NCBI GenBank assembly: GCA_964397665.1 | Contig: CAYNJW010000002.1 | Span: forward strand, 1 to 55,051 | Direction: 5' to 3' | Origin: CAYNJW01 sp964397665 | Lineage (GTDB): Archaea > Nanobdellota > Nanobdellia > Pacearchaeales > GW2011-AR1 | Length of the DNA stretch: 55,051 nucleotides | Shown: positions 15,951 to 24,444 of the stretch, in pieces | Layout: every line of letters starts with the position of its first letter | Position numbering within the stretch: the first letter of the stretch is position 1 | Position numbers and translations under genes: made by a program | The notes under the pieces: model-generated | What the model was told of the DNA's origin: nothing | Seen by the model: the letters and a program-made list of their open reading frames with translations, nothing else | The model's database searches: none

Positions 15951-17030
15951 ATGTTTAAATCACTTAAAGAAAAATTAAAAAAATGGGTAAATAAAGTTGA
16001 GAATTCAACAGAAGATACTCTAGAAATAACTGAAAAAAAAGAAGTGAAGAAGAAAAAGAAAACTACTAAAGAAGAAAAAGAAACCAAAACAAAAAAAGTT
16101 AATGAAAAACAAAAAAACAAAAAAATTGATAAGTCTGAAAAAAAGGAATTAAAAATACTAAAAACTGAAAAGAAAACAAAAAAATTCTCATTCAAAAGAA
16201 AAATTTCTGAAGAAAAATTAGAAAGTCTTCTTGAAGAATTAAACCTTACACTTTTACAAAATAATGTTGCTTATTCAGTAGTTGAAGAAATTGAAGAAAC
16301 ATTAAAAGAAAAACTTATTGGTGAAAATCTATCTGATTTAAATCTTAATGAAGAACTTACAAAGGCAATAGAAAAAGTACTTATTAATCCACCAAACATT
16401 ATTAAAAAAATAAAAGATTCTTTAACTAAAAATTCTCCTTATATCATTATTTTTGTTGGAATAAATGGTTCAGGTAAAACAACCACGCTTGCTAAATTTG
16501 CAAATCTTCTAAAAAAAGAAAAAATTTCAACATGTTTAGTTGCTGCAGATACTTTTAGAGCTGCTGCAGTTGAACAGTTAGAAACACATGCAAAAAACTT
16601 AAAATTAGAAATAATAAAAAAAGAGTATAATTCTGATCCAGCATCTGTAGCATTTGAAGGAATTAGTTATGCTAAAAAAAATAAAATTGATGTTGTATTA
16701 ATTGATACTGCTGGACGATTAAATTCTAAGGAAACTTTAATGCAAGAATTAAAAAAGATAGTAAAAGTGGCAAAACCAAATTTAAAAATTTTTGTAGGTG
16801 AATCTATTACAGGTAATGATGCTATTGAACAAGCAAAATCATTTAATGAACTGATAGATATTGATGGGATTATTTTATCAAAGGCAGATATTGATGAAAA
16901 AGGTGGAACTGCAATCTCGGTTTCAAAAATAACAAAAAAACCAATACTCTTCATTGGAACTGGGCAAGAATATTCAGACTTAGAAAAATTTGATAAAACC
17001 AAAATTCTTGATTCTTTAAATCTTAATTAA
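15951..17030 (+). CDS. ftsY: Signal recognition particle receptor FtsY
   Basis: A 359-residue SRP GTPase. The first ~85 residues are a Lys/Glu-rich acidic-basic region for membrane association. The N domain follows, then the G domain: GINGSGKTT (residues 170-178), DTFRAAAVEQL (200-210), DTAGR, and LSKAD in place of the common TKxD. The downstream gene is SRP54, so receptor and particle GTPase are adjacent. It docks ribosome-SRP complexes at the membrane for co-translational insertion, which fits the many membrane proteins in this window. Confidence 0.96.
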   Translation: MFKSLKEKLKKWVNKVENSTEDTLEITEKKEVKKKKKTTKEEKETKTKKVNEKQKNKKIDKSEKKELKILKTEKKTKKFSFKRKISEEKLESLLEELNLTLLQNNVAYSVVEEIEETLKEKLIGENLSDLNLNEELTKAIEKVLINPPNIIKKIKDSLTKNSPYIIIFVGINGSGKTTTLAKFANLLKKEKISTCLVAADTFRAAAVEQLETHAKNLKLEIIKKEYNSDPASVAFEGISYAKKNKIDVVLIDTAGRLNSKETLMQELKKIVKVAKPNLKIFVGESITGNDAIEQAKSFNELIDIDGIILSKADIDEKGGTAISVSKITKKPILFIGTGQEYSDLEKFDKTKILDSLNLN

Positions 17031-17082
17031 AGAAAAAACTAATTACCAAAACCCCTAAAAACCCCTTAAACATATAAAAGAT

Positions 17083-18444
17083 ATGTTAGACAAAGTGGGA
17101 AATGCATTGAAAACTGGAATAAGAAAAATATCAAACGCTATAACAATTGATAAAAAACTTGTAGATGAAATTATAAAAGATTTGCAAAGAAGTTTAATTG
17201 AAGCAGATGTAAATGTCGAATTAGTTTTCGAATTAAGTCAAAAAATTAGAAAGCTTGCTTTGGATGAAGAAATAAAAGGTATAGAAAAAAAAGAACAATT
17301 AGTAAAATTAATCCATGACCAAATAGAAATTCTTTTGGGTGAAGGAAAAGAATTAAAACTTAATAAAAAAGATAAAATTTTATTATTAGGTTTATATGGT
17401 TCGGGTAAAACAACAACGATTTCTAAACTTGCATTTTATTATTCTAAACGTGGGAAAAAGGTTGCAGTTCTTGGATTAGACACACAAAGACCTGCTGCGA
17501 TGGATCAATTGGAACAAATGGCGACAAAAGCTAAAGTTAAATCTTTCATAGATAAAGAAGAAAAGGATCCTTTGAAAATTTATCAAAACTATAAAAAAGA
17601 ACTTGATAAATATGACTTAGTTTTTGTTGATACTGCTGGACGAGATGGATTAAATAAAGAACTATCAAAAGAAATAAAAAATATAGTAAAAAAGATAAAA
17701 CCATCCCACAAAATTTTAATAATGCCTGCGGATATCGGTCAAACAGCAAAAACCCAAGCAGAAGAATTTCAAAAAGCTGTTGGTATCGATGGAGTAATTA
17801 TTACTCGAATGGATGGAACATCAAAGGCAGGAGGAGCACTAACAGCTTGTGCTGAAACAAAGGCCCCAATTTATTTTATTGGTGTTGGTGAACAAATACA
17901 TGAATTAGAATCTTTCAATCCTTCTTCATTCGTATCAAGAATTTTAGGAATGGGTGATTTAAATGCACTACTCGAAAAAGTTCAATCTGCAACTGATGAA
18001 AAACAACAAGAAAGAATTCAAAATAGGCTTAAAGAAGGAAAATTCACTTTAATGGACGTATATAATCAATTAGAACAAATGAATAAACTAGGTAGCATGG
18101 ATAAAATTCTCAGAATGGTTCCTGGAATCGGTGGAGCAATTGATAAAATCCCTAAATCAGAATTAGAAAAGCAAGAAAGAAAAATGCAACACTATAAACA
18201 TGCAATCTCTTCTATGACAACTGAAGAAATTGAAACCCCTGAAATTTTTGATAAAGAAACTTCAAGGATAAAAAGAGTTGCAAATGGTTCTGGAACAACA
18301 ACTAGCGAAATTAGGGAATTATTAAAACAGTATAAAATGTTAAAAGAGATGATGGGAATGCAACAAGGAATGTCTGAAGGAAATATTGATCCTAAAATGA
18401 TTCAAAAGATGGCTAAAAAGTTTGGCGGAAAAATGAGAAGATAA
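17083..18444 (+). CDS. srp54: Signal recognition particle 54 kDa protein
   Basis: A 453-residue three-domain SRP54. The N domain precedes the G domain, which has GLYGSGKTT (residues 103-111), GLDTQRPAAMDQL, DTAGRDG and TRMDGTSKAGGA. The methionine-rich M domain starts at ~residue 310, with GKFTLMDVYNQLEQM and the RNA-binding SRIKRVANGSGTT motif. The tail ends in a Met-rich and basic stretch. It lies 52 bases after ftsY. Confidence 0.97.
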   Translation: MLDKVGNALKTGIRKISNAITIDKKLVDEIIKDLQRSLIEADVNVELVFELSQKIRKLALDEEIKGIEKKEQLVKLIHDQIEILLGEGKELKLNKKDKILLLGLYGSGKTTTISKLAFYYSKRGKKVAVLGLDTQRPAAMDQLEQMATKAKVKSFIDKEEKDPLKIYQNYKKELDKYDLVFVDTAGRDGLNKELSKEIKNIVKKIKPSHKILIMPADIGQTAKTQAEEFQKAVGIDGVIITRMDGTSKAGGALTACAETKAPIYFIGVGEQIHELESFNPSSFVSRILGMGDLNALLEKVQSATDEKQQERIQNRLKEGKFTLMDVYNQLEQMNKLGSMDKILRMVPGIGGAIDKIPKSELEKQERKMQHYKHAISSMTTEEIETPEIFDKETSRIKRVANGSGTTTSEIRELLKQYKMLKEMMGMQQGMSEGNIDPKMIQKMAKKFGGKMRR

Positions 18445-18456
18445 TTTTTTGATAAG

Positions 18457-18738
18457 TCAACTAATTGACAAATAATTTCCTTTAATCTTTAAACCCTCAA
18501 ACACTGCTTCTCTTGCAACAGAATATTTTACTCCTTTCATTGAAGTAACTAATCTATACATCCTATATAACTTAATTTCTGAACGTTTTAAAGTAGCTTC
18601 AAGATTCAAAATTTTGTTATTTCCTCTTGAAATATTCTTTCTAAAAAAGTTATTAATCCTATACAAATCATACTCTAAAAGTTCTGTATCGTTAAAATCT
18701 TTAAAAAGATTGCCTGTTGGATTGAAAAAAGTGCCCAT
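18457..18738 (-). CDS. Uncharacterised 93-residue protein
   Basis: A basic, mostly helical soluble protein with no recognised domain. It has a regular promoter that it shares with bud32: TTTATAAA at 18760-18767 is centred 25.5 bases from its start codon. This supports a real gene. The short 3' gap to srp54 (12 bases, convergent) leaves little room for anything else. Confidence 0.65.
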   Translation of the reverse strand: MGTFFNPTGNLFKDFNDTELLEYDLYRINNFFRKNISRGNNKILNLEATLKRSEIKLYRMYRLVTSMKGVKYSVAREAVFEGLKIKGNYLSIS

Positions 18739-18759
18739 AATTTATAAAAAAATTCAAAC

Positions 18760-18767
18760 TTTATAAA
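18760..18767. promoter_or_regulatory. Shared bidirectional TATA box (18457 gene and bud32)
   Basis: TTTATAAA is centred at 18763.5, exactly 25.5 bases from the minus-strand ATG at 18738 and 25.5 bases from the plus-strand ATG at 18789. A second TTTATAAA at 18741-18748 is too near both starts to serve either. Confidence 0.78.
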
Positions 18768-18788
18768 CTCTGGTTTCATTACCAAAAC

Positions 18789-19412
18789 ATGAAAAAATTA
18801 ATTGCACAAGGAGCAGAAGCGAAAATATATTTAGAAAATAATGAAATCTCAAAAGAAAGAATTCAAAAATCTTACAGACTTCCTGAACTAGATGAAAAAA
18901 TTAGAAAAGCAAGAACAAGACAAGAATGTAGAATTTTATCAAGAGCAAATAAATTTGCAAATGTCCCAAAAGTTTTAAATGCTGACAAAAAAGGGTTTCC
19001 AAACGATAAATTTAATCTAAAAATAGAATTCATAAAAGGAGATAGATTATCTGAAACTCTAAATAACTATAAAGAAAAAAAACAATTAGAAATAATGAAA
19101 CAATTAGGTAATCAAGTGGCACTACTTCATAAAAATGAAATAATCCATGGAGACCTCACTACAAGTAATGTAATTTTATCAAACTCTTCAAACAAAATAT
19201 TCATCATAGACTTCGGGCTAGGATTTATTTCAAAAAAAATAGAAGATAAGGGTGTTGATTTACATTTAATAAAACAAGCCCTTGAAGCAAAACACTTTCA
19301 AAATTGGAAAACACTATTTGATGAATTTTTAAAAGGATATAATTTGGAAGATAAAGATAAAGTTCTAGAAAGATTAAAAGCTATTGAAAAAAGGGGAAGA
19401 TATAGGCATTAA
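18789..19412 (+). CDS. bud32: KEOPS complex kinase/ATPase Bud32
   Basis: A 207-residue minimal kinase. It has the IAQGAEAKIY glycine-rich loop variant, the KSYR motif and the RTRQECRIL helix. The catalytic loop is HGDLTTSN (D122, N127) and DFG lies at 141-143. These are hallmarks of Bud32/PRPK, which supports Kae1 in tRNA t6A37 synthesis. It is a stand-alone gene here, not fused to Kae1, and no other KEOPS gene lies in the window. Confidence 0.95.
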   Translation: MKKLIAQGAEAKIYLENNEISKERIQKSYRLPELDEKIRKARTRQECRILSRANKFANVPKVLNADKKGFPNDKFNLKIEFIKGDRLSETLNNYKEKKQLEIMKQLGNQVALLHKNEIIHGDLTTSNVILSNSSNKIFIIDFGLGFISKKIEDKGVDLHLIKQALEAKHFQNWKTLFDEFLKGYNLEDKDKVLERLKAIEKRGRYRH

Positions 19413-19518
19413 AAATAATTGAGAGGCATTACAACTCCCTCAACTAAACCAAAAATAGATAATCTTAAAAATCAAATAAAATAATTAAATAATATTCAAT
19501 AAGACAATAAACAACCAC

Positions 19519-19591
19519 AGCCCTGTAGTCTAGTGGTCAAGGATACGGCCCTTTGAAGGCCGTGACCCCGGTTCGAATCCGGGCAGGGCTA
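19519..19591 (+). tRNA. tRNA-Gln (anticodon UUG)
   Basis: Cloverleaf folded by hand. The acceptor stem is AGCCCTG/CAGGGCT with discriminator A. The D stem is GTCT/GGAT. The anticodon stem is CGGCC/GGCCG around the loop CTTTGAA, giving anticodon TTG. The T stem is CCCGG/CCGGG around TTCGAAT. No intron and no encoded CCA. The 106 bases before it hold no gene that I can see, only a weak imperfect hairpin at 19419-19443. Confidence 0.95.
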
Positions 19592-19647
19592 TAAAATATT
19601 TATTTTAAGATGATTAACTTTAAAAACCTAAATTTTAACATATACTT

Positions 19648-20016
19648 ATGGAAAAAACTATGAAAAAACCATTATGGTTAAAAATGACTGAAAAAGAACT
19701 CATAAAAGTAATTGAAGAACTTGCAGATAAATATCAACCTGCACAAATTGGAATAATTTTAAGAGACCAATATGGAGTTCCGAGTACAAAAGTTTATGGT
19801 AAAAAATTAGGAGCATATCTTAAAGATTTGGGATTAGAATCTAATGCTGAATTTAAAAATGCTGAGAAAAAAGTAGAAAGATTGAAAGAACATCTAAAAG
19901 AAAATGTAACTGATAGAAAAGCAAAACATAAATTACAAAAAGCTCAATCAAGACTAAATATTCTAGGAAAATATTTCGGAATAGCAATAAAGAGAAAAAG
20001 AGATAAAAAAAGATAA
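19648..20016 (+). CDS. rps15: 30S ribosomal protein S15 (uS15)
   Basis: A 122-residue protein matching archaeal uS15: KPLWLKMTEKELIKVIEELADK, QPAQIGIILRDQYGVPSTKV, and the C-terminal helices with DRKAKHKLQKAQSRLNILGKYF. It is somewhat shorter at the N-terminus than the ~150 residues common elsewhere. The first ATG is supported by a TTTAAAAA element centred 25.5 bases upstream. The next gene is GAN/RecJ, a pairing common in archaea. Confidence 0.95.
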   Translation: MEKTMKKPLWLKMTEKELIKVIEELADKYQPAQIGIILRDQYGVPSTKVYGKKLGAYLKDLGLESNAEFKNAEKKVERLKEHLKENVTDRKAKHKLQKAQSRLNILGKYFGIAIKRKRDKKR

Positions 20017-20100
20017 ATTCTTTCTGTTTCCTTTCTAGTGGTTATAAAAGCTTATAAAGAAAATCATATTTATTCTAATAACTAATAAAAAAAGAGTAAT

Positions 20101-21420
20101 ATGAAAGAAGAGATTAAAAAAATAACTGAAGAATTTCTAACAGCAACGAAAAATAAGAAAATAAGATTAATAAGTCACCATGATACTGACGGAATTACTT
20201 CTGCGTCTATCCTTGTAAAAACCTTTCAAAGATTGGGTAAACAATTCTCTGTAAGAATTGTAAAAGGACTAGATGAAAAAATTATAAAAGAGGAATTAAA
20301 AAGAAATGGAAAAGAAGTTCTTATTTTCTCAGACCTTGCTTCTGGAAGTTTAGATTATTTTCAAGAATTAGAACAACCAATTTTTATTTTAGACCATCAT
20401 GAATTAGACAAAACAAAAATTAATCAAAATATAAAAATCTTGAATCCACATGTAACTGGTGGCGATAATATTTGTGGGGCAGCAGTATGCTATTTATTCT
20501 CTAAAGAAATTTCAGAGAAAAATAAAGATTTAGCAAAACTTGCAATTATTGGAATGATTGGTGACAGACATGAAAAAAATATCTCAAAAACATATCAAGA
20601 GATAATAAAAGATACTGAAGAATTAGAAATTAAAAAAAGCTTATTAATCTTCTCTGCAACTAGACCTCTTAGACGTTCATTGGAATATTCTACTTCATGT
20701 TATATTCCAGGAGTTACTGGATCCTCTGAAGGTGTTAAAGAGATTCTAAGGGAAAATAACATCTCTCCTGAAAGAACACTCAATGATCTTGATGAAAACG
20801 AATTATCGAGATTAGTAACTTCTGTAATGGTTAGAAGAGCAGGTAAAAGAGAAGAAGACGAAATAATCGGAAATGTTTATCTTCTAAAATTCTTTAATCG
20901 GAAAGAAGATGTTAGGGAATTGAGCGTTTTAATTAACTCCTGTTCTAGGCTTGGAAATCCAGCTACAGCTATTTTCTTCTGTTTGGAAAGTTCAAAAGCA
21001 AAAAAAGAAGCAGAAGATATTTACATAAAATATAAGCAAGAATTAATTAGTGGATTAAAAGTTGCAGAAAAAATAAATCTTAAAAAAGGCAAAGGGTTTG
21101 TAATTTTAAATGCAAAAGAACAAATTAAAGATGCACTTATAGGTACAATCTGTTCAATGATTTCCTCTTCGCCAACTTATGAAGAAGGAACAATCCTTAT
21201 TGGGATGGCTTATAATGATAATAAAATAAAAGTCTCTGCAAGAATTGCTGGAAGAAAAGGAAAGAATCTAAAAGAAGTAATGGAACAATCAGTAGTAAAC
21301 TTAGAAGCAGAAGTTGGTGGACATCAAATGGCTGCTGGTTGTTTAATAAAAAAAGAAGATGAGAATAAATTTATTGAAAATCTAACAAAACATTTAGAAA
21401 TAGATATAGTTAAAATTTAA
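20101..21420 (+). CDS. DHH-family phosphoesterase, archaeal RecJ/GAN-like
   Basis: A 439-residue DHH-DHHA1 protein. Metal motifs are SHHDTDGITSA (residues ~24-34), FSDLASG and LDHHELD. The C-terminal DHHA1 domain ends with EVGGHQMAAGC, the GGH substrate-binding motif. Archaeal RecJ-like GAN binds the GINS complex as a Cdc45 counterpart and has 5'-3' exonuclease activity. The gene follows rps15 and a GINS gene is in this window. All catalytic motifs appear intact, which favours an active nuclease. Confidence 0.92.
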   Translation: MKEEIKKITEEFLTATKNKKIRLISHHDTDGITSASILVKTFQRLGKQFSVRIVKGLDEKIIKEELKRNGKEVLIFSDLASGSLDYFQELEQPIFILDHHELDKTKINQNIKILNPHVTGGDNICGAAVCYLFSKEISEKNKDLAKLAIIGMIGDRHEKNISKTYQEIIKDTEELEIKKSLLIFSATRPLRRSLEYSTSCYIPGVTGSSEGVKEILRENNISPERTLNDLDENELSRLVTSVMVRRAGKREEDEIIGNVYLLKFFNRKEDVRELSVLINSCSRLGNPATAIFFCLESSKAKKEAEDIYIKYKQELISGLKVAEKINLKKGKGFVILNAKEQIKDALIGTICSMISSSPTYEEGTILIGMAYNDNKIKVSARIAGRKGKNLKEVMEQSVVNLEAEVGGHQMAAGCLIKKEDENKFIENLTKHLEIDIVKI

Positions 21421-21459
21421 ATTAATTCTTAAAATTATAAAGACCCTTAATCCATAACC

Positions 21460-21467
21460 CTTATAAA
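21460..21467 (+). promoter_or_regulatory. TATA box for rps27e
   Basis: CTTATAAA is centred 25.5 bases upstream of the ATG at 21489. Confidence 0.7.
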
Positions 21468-21488
21468 CCCAAATTTTCTGTTCTTATT

Positions 21489-21656
21489 ATGGTAACAGCA
21501 AAATTCGTAAAGGTTAAATGCTCAAAATGCAAAAATTCACAAGTAATTTTTGGAAAAGCTGCAACAAAAGTAAGATGTCTTGAATGTGGTGGAGTTATAG
21601 CATTACCTTCTGGTGGAAATGCAAAAATCAGAGCAAGAGTAGAAGAAGTTCTTTAA
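21489..21656 (+). CDS. rps27e: 30S ribosomal protein S27e (eS27)
   Basis: A 55-residue protein. It reads MVTAKFVKVKCSKCKNSQVI, then CLECGGVIALPSGGNAKI. The zinc ribbon CxxC...CxxC uses Cys11, Cys14, Cys30 and Cys33, as in eS27. Length and C-terminal GG-A-I motif fit archaeal members. The TATA box at the standard distance supports the start. Confidence 0.95.
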   Translation: MVTAKFVKVKCSKCKNSQVIFGKAATKVRCLECGGVIALPSGGNAKIRARVEEVL

Positions 21657-21690
21657 ACAAGTTTTTATAGTTAGGTTATTTAATAGGTAT

Positions 21691-22278
21691 ATGAATGATT
21701 TAAAAAATGTTGCCCTTTTTGATATGGATGGAACCCTATGTAATCATGAAATTTCACTTTCTATAGAAATGGAAAAATTAAGAAGTCCTTTGGAACCTAA
21801 ATTCAAAAATTTAGCTGAAAAAAATCCAAAACATATTCTTAATAGGGCAGATTTAATTCGTAAAGAAGAATCTTGGTGGGAAAATTTACCAAAATTTAAA
21901 CTAGGTTGGGATATCTTAGAAGAAGTTAAAAAACTTGGATTCCATATCATGATTTTAACACAAGGACCAAAGAGCAAACCAATGGCTTGGTCTGGGAAAA
22001 TGAAATGGTTAAGAAAATATCTACCTGGAGTAGATGTAACAATTACAAGAGATAAAGGATTAGTTTATGGAAAAATTTTAGTTGATGACTATCCTGAGTA
22101 TATTTTAAGATGGTTAAAACATAGAAAAAGAGGCTTGGCAATTATGCCTGCAAATAAATATAATAAAAACTTTAAACATAAAAATTGCATTAGATACGAC
22201 GGAACAAATCTCAAAGAAATAAAAATTGCATTAGAAAAAGTCCTAAAAAGAAAACCAAAAGAAAGATTAAATATTTAA
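21691..22278 (+). CDS. HAD-superfamily 5'(3')-deoxyribonucleotidase-like phosphatase
   Basis: A 195-residue protein with HAD motif I ALFDMDGTLCN, motif II HIMILTQGPKSK, motif III lysine in RDKGLVYG, and motif IV ILVDDYPEY. The helical cap between residues 25 and 75 and the WWENLPKF segment match the NT5C-type nucleotidase group. It likely dephosphorylates nucleoside monophosphates. A TATA-like TTTTTATA (21662-21669) is centred 25.5 bases upstream of the start. Confidence 0.82.
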   Translation: MNDLKNVALFDMDGTLCNHEISLSIEMEKLRSPLEPKFKNLAEKNPKHILNRADLIRKEESWWENLPKFKLGWDILEEVKKLGFHIMILTQGPKSKPMAWSGKMKWLRKYLPGVDVTITRDKGLVYGKILVDDYPEYILRWLKHRKRGLAIMPANKYNKNFKHKNCIRYDGTNLKEIKIALEKVLKRKPKERLNI

Positions 22279-22316
22279 TACTTAACCTTTAAAAAACAAG
22301 ATTACCATTAATAATT

Positions 22317-23021
22317 ATGCAAGAAGAAGATTTACTATTATGTACTGTGAAAAATATAGAAAGGGCAATAATTTTCGTAGAATTACCTAACGGAGAAAAG
22401 GGAACAATCATTCCATCTGAAATAGCTTCTGGACGAATAAGAAATATGCGTGAATATGTTGTCCCAAATAAAAAAATTGTTTGTAAAGTTTTGAGATGCT
22501 CAAATGGCAACATTGAACTTTCATTAAGAAGAGTTAATTCTAAAGAGAAAAAAGAAGTAATGTCTAAATATAAACAAGAACAAACTTCTAAATCTGCATT
22601 AAAGTCTATTTTGAAAGAAAACTATGAAAAAATTTCTGGGAAAATTCTTGAAAAATATGAATCTCTTTTTGATTTTTTAGCAAACGCAAGAGAAGATGAA
22701 TCTCTGATTAAAGAATACATTCCTGAAGAAGCCCATAAACAAATAAAAAAACTAACAGAAAAGAAAAAGAAATTTGTTGAAGTAAAAAAAATATTAAAAT
22801 TAAAAAGTTTAAAATCTGATGGGATAAATATTATAAAACAAATTTTAAAGATAAATGATGAAAATATTAAAATTACTTATATTTCTGCTGGAAAATTTCA
22901 GATAAATTTGAAGGGTGAAGATTATAAATCCTTAAATAAAAAAATACAAGAATTATTAACAGATATTGAAAAACAAGCTAAAAAAAATTCATGTGAATTT
23001 GCAGTTGAAGATAAAAAATGA
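22317..23021 (+). CDS. Translation initiation factor aIF2 subunit alpha
   Basis: A 234-residue protein. It has an N-terminal S1-like domain (EDLLLCTVKNIERAIIFVEL, KGTIIPSEIASGRIRNMREYV, KVLRCSNGNIELSLRRVN), a helical middle and an alpha/beta C-terminal domain (KQILKINDENIKITYISAGKF). This is the standard aIF2-alpha layout, which binds the gamma subunit of the initiator-tRNA carrier. It starts an operon with an exonuclease (4-nt overlap) and a Nop10-like gene; the aIF2-alpha/Nop10 linkage is common in archaea. A TTTAAAAA element (22288-22295) sits 25.5 bases upstream. Confidence 0.94.
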   Translation: MQEEDLLLCTVKNIERAIIFVELPNGEKGTIIPSEIASGRIRNMREYVVPNKKIVCKVLRCSNGNIELSLRRVNSKEKKEVMSKYKQEQTSKSALKSILKENYEKISGKILEKYESLFDFLANAREDESLIKEYIPEEAHKQIKKLTEKKKKFVEVKKILKLKSLKSDGINIIKQILKINDENIKITYISAGKFQINLKGEDYKSLNKKIQELLTDIEKQAKKNSCEFAVEDKK

Positions 23022-23635
23022 TTATAATTGATTTAGAAATGTCTGGTCTTGATTCGAGAAAATGTGGCATTGTAGAAATTGGTGCAATTGAACTTGAAAA
23101 CCCTTCAAATACTTTTAATGAACTTGCAAGAATTGACGATGATGAAATTGTTTTAAATGAACCTACTGCAACAAAAACTGTTTTTCAAGTCTTGGGAAAA
23201 ACTGAAGAAGATTTGAGAGATAAAAAACAACAAACACAAAAGGAACTATTGGAACATTTTTTTGAATGGGTTAACAAAATAAATGAAAAAATTTTTGTTG
23301 CACAAAACTTATTAGATCTTGAATACTTAATATCTAAATCTAAAAAAAATGGACTCCCAAGGGTTCATTATAGATATCTAGACTTACAAACAATAGCGCA
23401 AACTAAATATCTTGAATTAAATAAAAAACTACTTTTAAATAATGGGTGGAGTGCCATGGGGCTTTCTAAAATTGCAACCTTTTGCGGATTAAAGGATGAA
23501 AGAAAGGAACACACAGGTATTGAAGATGCAAAATTTGAAGCTGAAATGTTAAATAGAATTCTTTTTGGTAAAAATCTCCTTAATGAGTATTCCAAGTTTG
23601 AAATACCTAATTATTTAAAATCTGGAGAACTTTAG
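23018..23635 (+). CDS. DEDDh 3'-5' exonuclease (DnaQ-like)
   Basis: A 205-residue exonuclease domain. ExoI is IIIDLEMSGLD (D5, E7). ExoII lies in the AQNLLDLEYLI region and ExoIII is KEHTGIEDAKFEAEM (H, D), so the DEDDh set appears complete. Placement between aIF2-alpha and the Nop10-like gene is unusual and suggests RNA as a possible substrate, but a DNA proofreading-type role cannot be excluded. Confidence 0.85.
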   Translation: MIIIDLEMSGLDSRKCGIVEIGAIELENPSNTFNELARIDDDEIVLNEPTATKTVFQVLGKTEEDLRDKKQQTQKELLEHFFEWVNKINEKIFVAQNLLDLEYLISKSKKNGLPRVHYRYLDLQTIAQTKYLELNKKLLLNNGWSAMGLSKIATFCGLKDERKEHTGIEDAKFEAEMLNRILFGKNLLNEYSKFEIPNYLKSGEL

Positions 23636-23646
23636 GGTTTATAAAA

Positions 23647-23826
23647 ATGACAAAATTATCCAAATGCACTTCCTGCAAAACATATAACTTAACAGACAAA
23701 TGTAGAGAGTGTGGAAAAGAAACAAAAACTGCCCACTATAAATATAGTGGTTTACGTCCTGTTGAAAAAGGATTTAGAACAAAAAGGTTTAGATATAATG
23801 CTAGACGGAGCCAACAAATTTCTTAA
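23647..23826 (+). CDS. nop10: Nop10-like H/ACA RNP zinc-ribbon protein
   Basis: A 59-residue protein. The N-terminal ribbon SKCTSCKTYNLTDKCRECGKET matches Nop10 (CxxC, YTL-like, CxxCG, T) and length fits. The second half (HYKYSGLRPVEKGFRTKRFRY) departs from the usual PxRFSPxDxYxxYR pattern, so it is either a divergent Nop10 or a related ribbon protein. Its position 11 bases after the aIF2-alpha/exonuclease pair supports Nop10. Its last 26 bases overlap the convergent udg gene. Confidence 0.65.
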   Translation: MTKLSKCTSCKTYNLTDKCRECGKETKTAHYKYSGLRPVEKGFRTKRFRYNARRSQQIS

Positions 23827-24400
23827 CAATTTTCATATCTTTTTCCCACAAGGGAGTTAATTTTGTCCTATTGTAAATTATCGCTGCAGGATGAAATAAC
23901 GGGAGAAGTTTTATTTTTAAATCCCCTATCTTTATTTTTTTAATCTTGCCATGAATTTCAGTAATTCCTGGTTGTTTCTTCATTAATTGCAAATCTCCAA
24001 GAGATAAAAAAAACTTAGTAGCATAATTTCCAAGAGAACAAACAACTTTTGGTTTCATCTCTTTAATTTGTTTTAAAAGCCAGGGAGTATGTGCCTTAAT
24101 CTCTTCCATAGAAGGATTCCTATTTTCTGGTGGCCTACATTTTAAAATATTAACAACATAAATGTCCTCTAAACTTAAACCGACATTTTCTAAAAGTTTA
24201 TCAAGATTTTTTCCAGAAGCCCCACAAAAGGGAATTCCCAATTCATCTTCTTTTTTTCCAGGAGCTTCTCCGACAAATAAAATTTTTGCTGAAGAATTCC
24301 CCTTGCCAATAACTAAATTTTTACAACTTTTAAAAATACTTGTCTTTTTAACTAACCTAGCTTCTTTAAAATTAAAATTTTTAGAATACTTATTTGACAT
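23801..24400 (-). CDS. Type-4 uracil-DNA glycosylase, Fe-S cluster ligands partly lost
   Basis: A 199-residue protein. Motif A is GEAPGKKEDELGIPFCGASG (from residue 44) and the catalytic-pocket HPAA is at 170-173. The KCRPPENRNP segment and the LGNYATKF strand also match family 4. Four cysteines normally hold a 4Fe-4S cluster; only Cys26 and Cys88 are in place, while the first and fourth positions are Phe23 and His104/Thr105. It probably removes uracil from deaminated DNA, with a cluster-free or altered fold. TTAATAAA is centred 25.5 bases from the start. Confidence 0.87.
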   Translation of the reverse strand: MSNKYSKNFNFKEARLVKKTSIFKSCKNLVIGKGNSSAKILFVGEAPGKKEDELGIPFCGASGKNLDKLLENVGLSLEDIYVVNILKCRPPENRNPSMEEIKAHTPWLLKQIKEMKPKVVCSLGNYATKFFLSLGDLQLMKKQPGITEIHGKIKKIKIGDLKIKLLPLFHPAAIIYNRTKLTPLWEKDMKIVKKFVGSV

Positions 24401-24444
24401 AAATTAAAAGAATTAAAAGAATTAATAAATGTTCCTTTGGGAAA

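Noticed and set aside
19419..19443. Hairpin TTGAG...CTCAA between bud32 and tRNA-Gln as a terminator or small RNA
   Set aside because: The perfect stem is only five pairs with a mismatch after it and no U-run follows; not distinguishable from chance.
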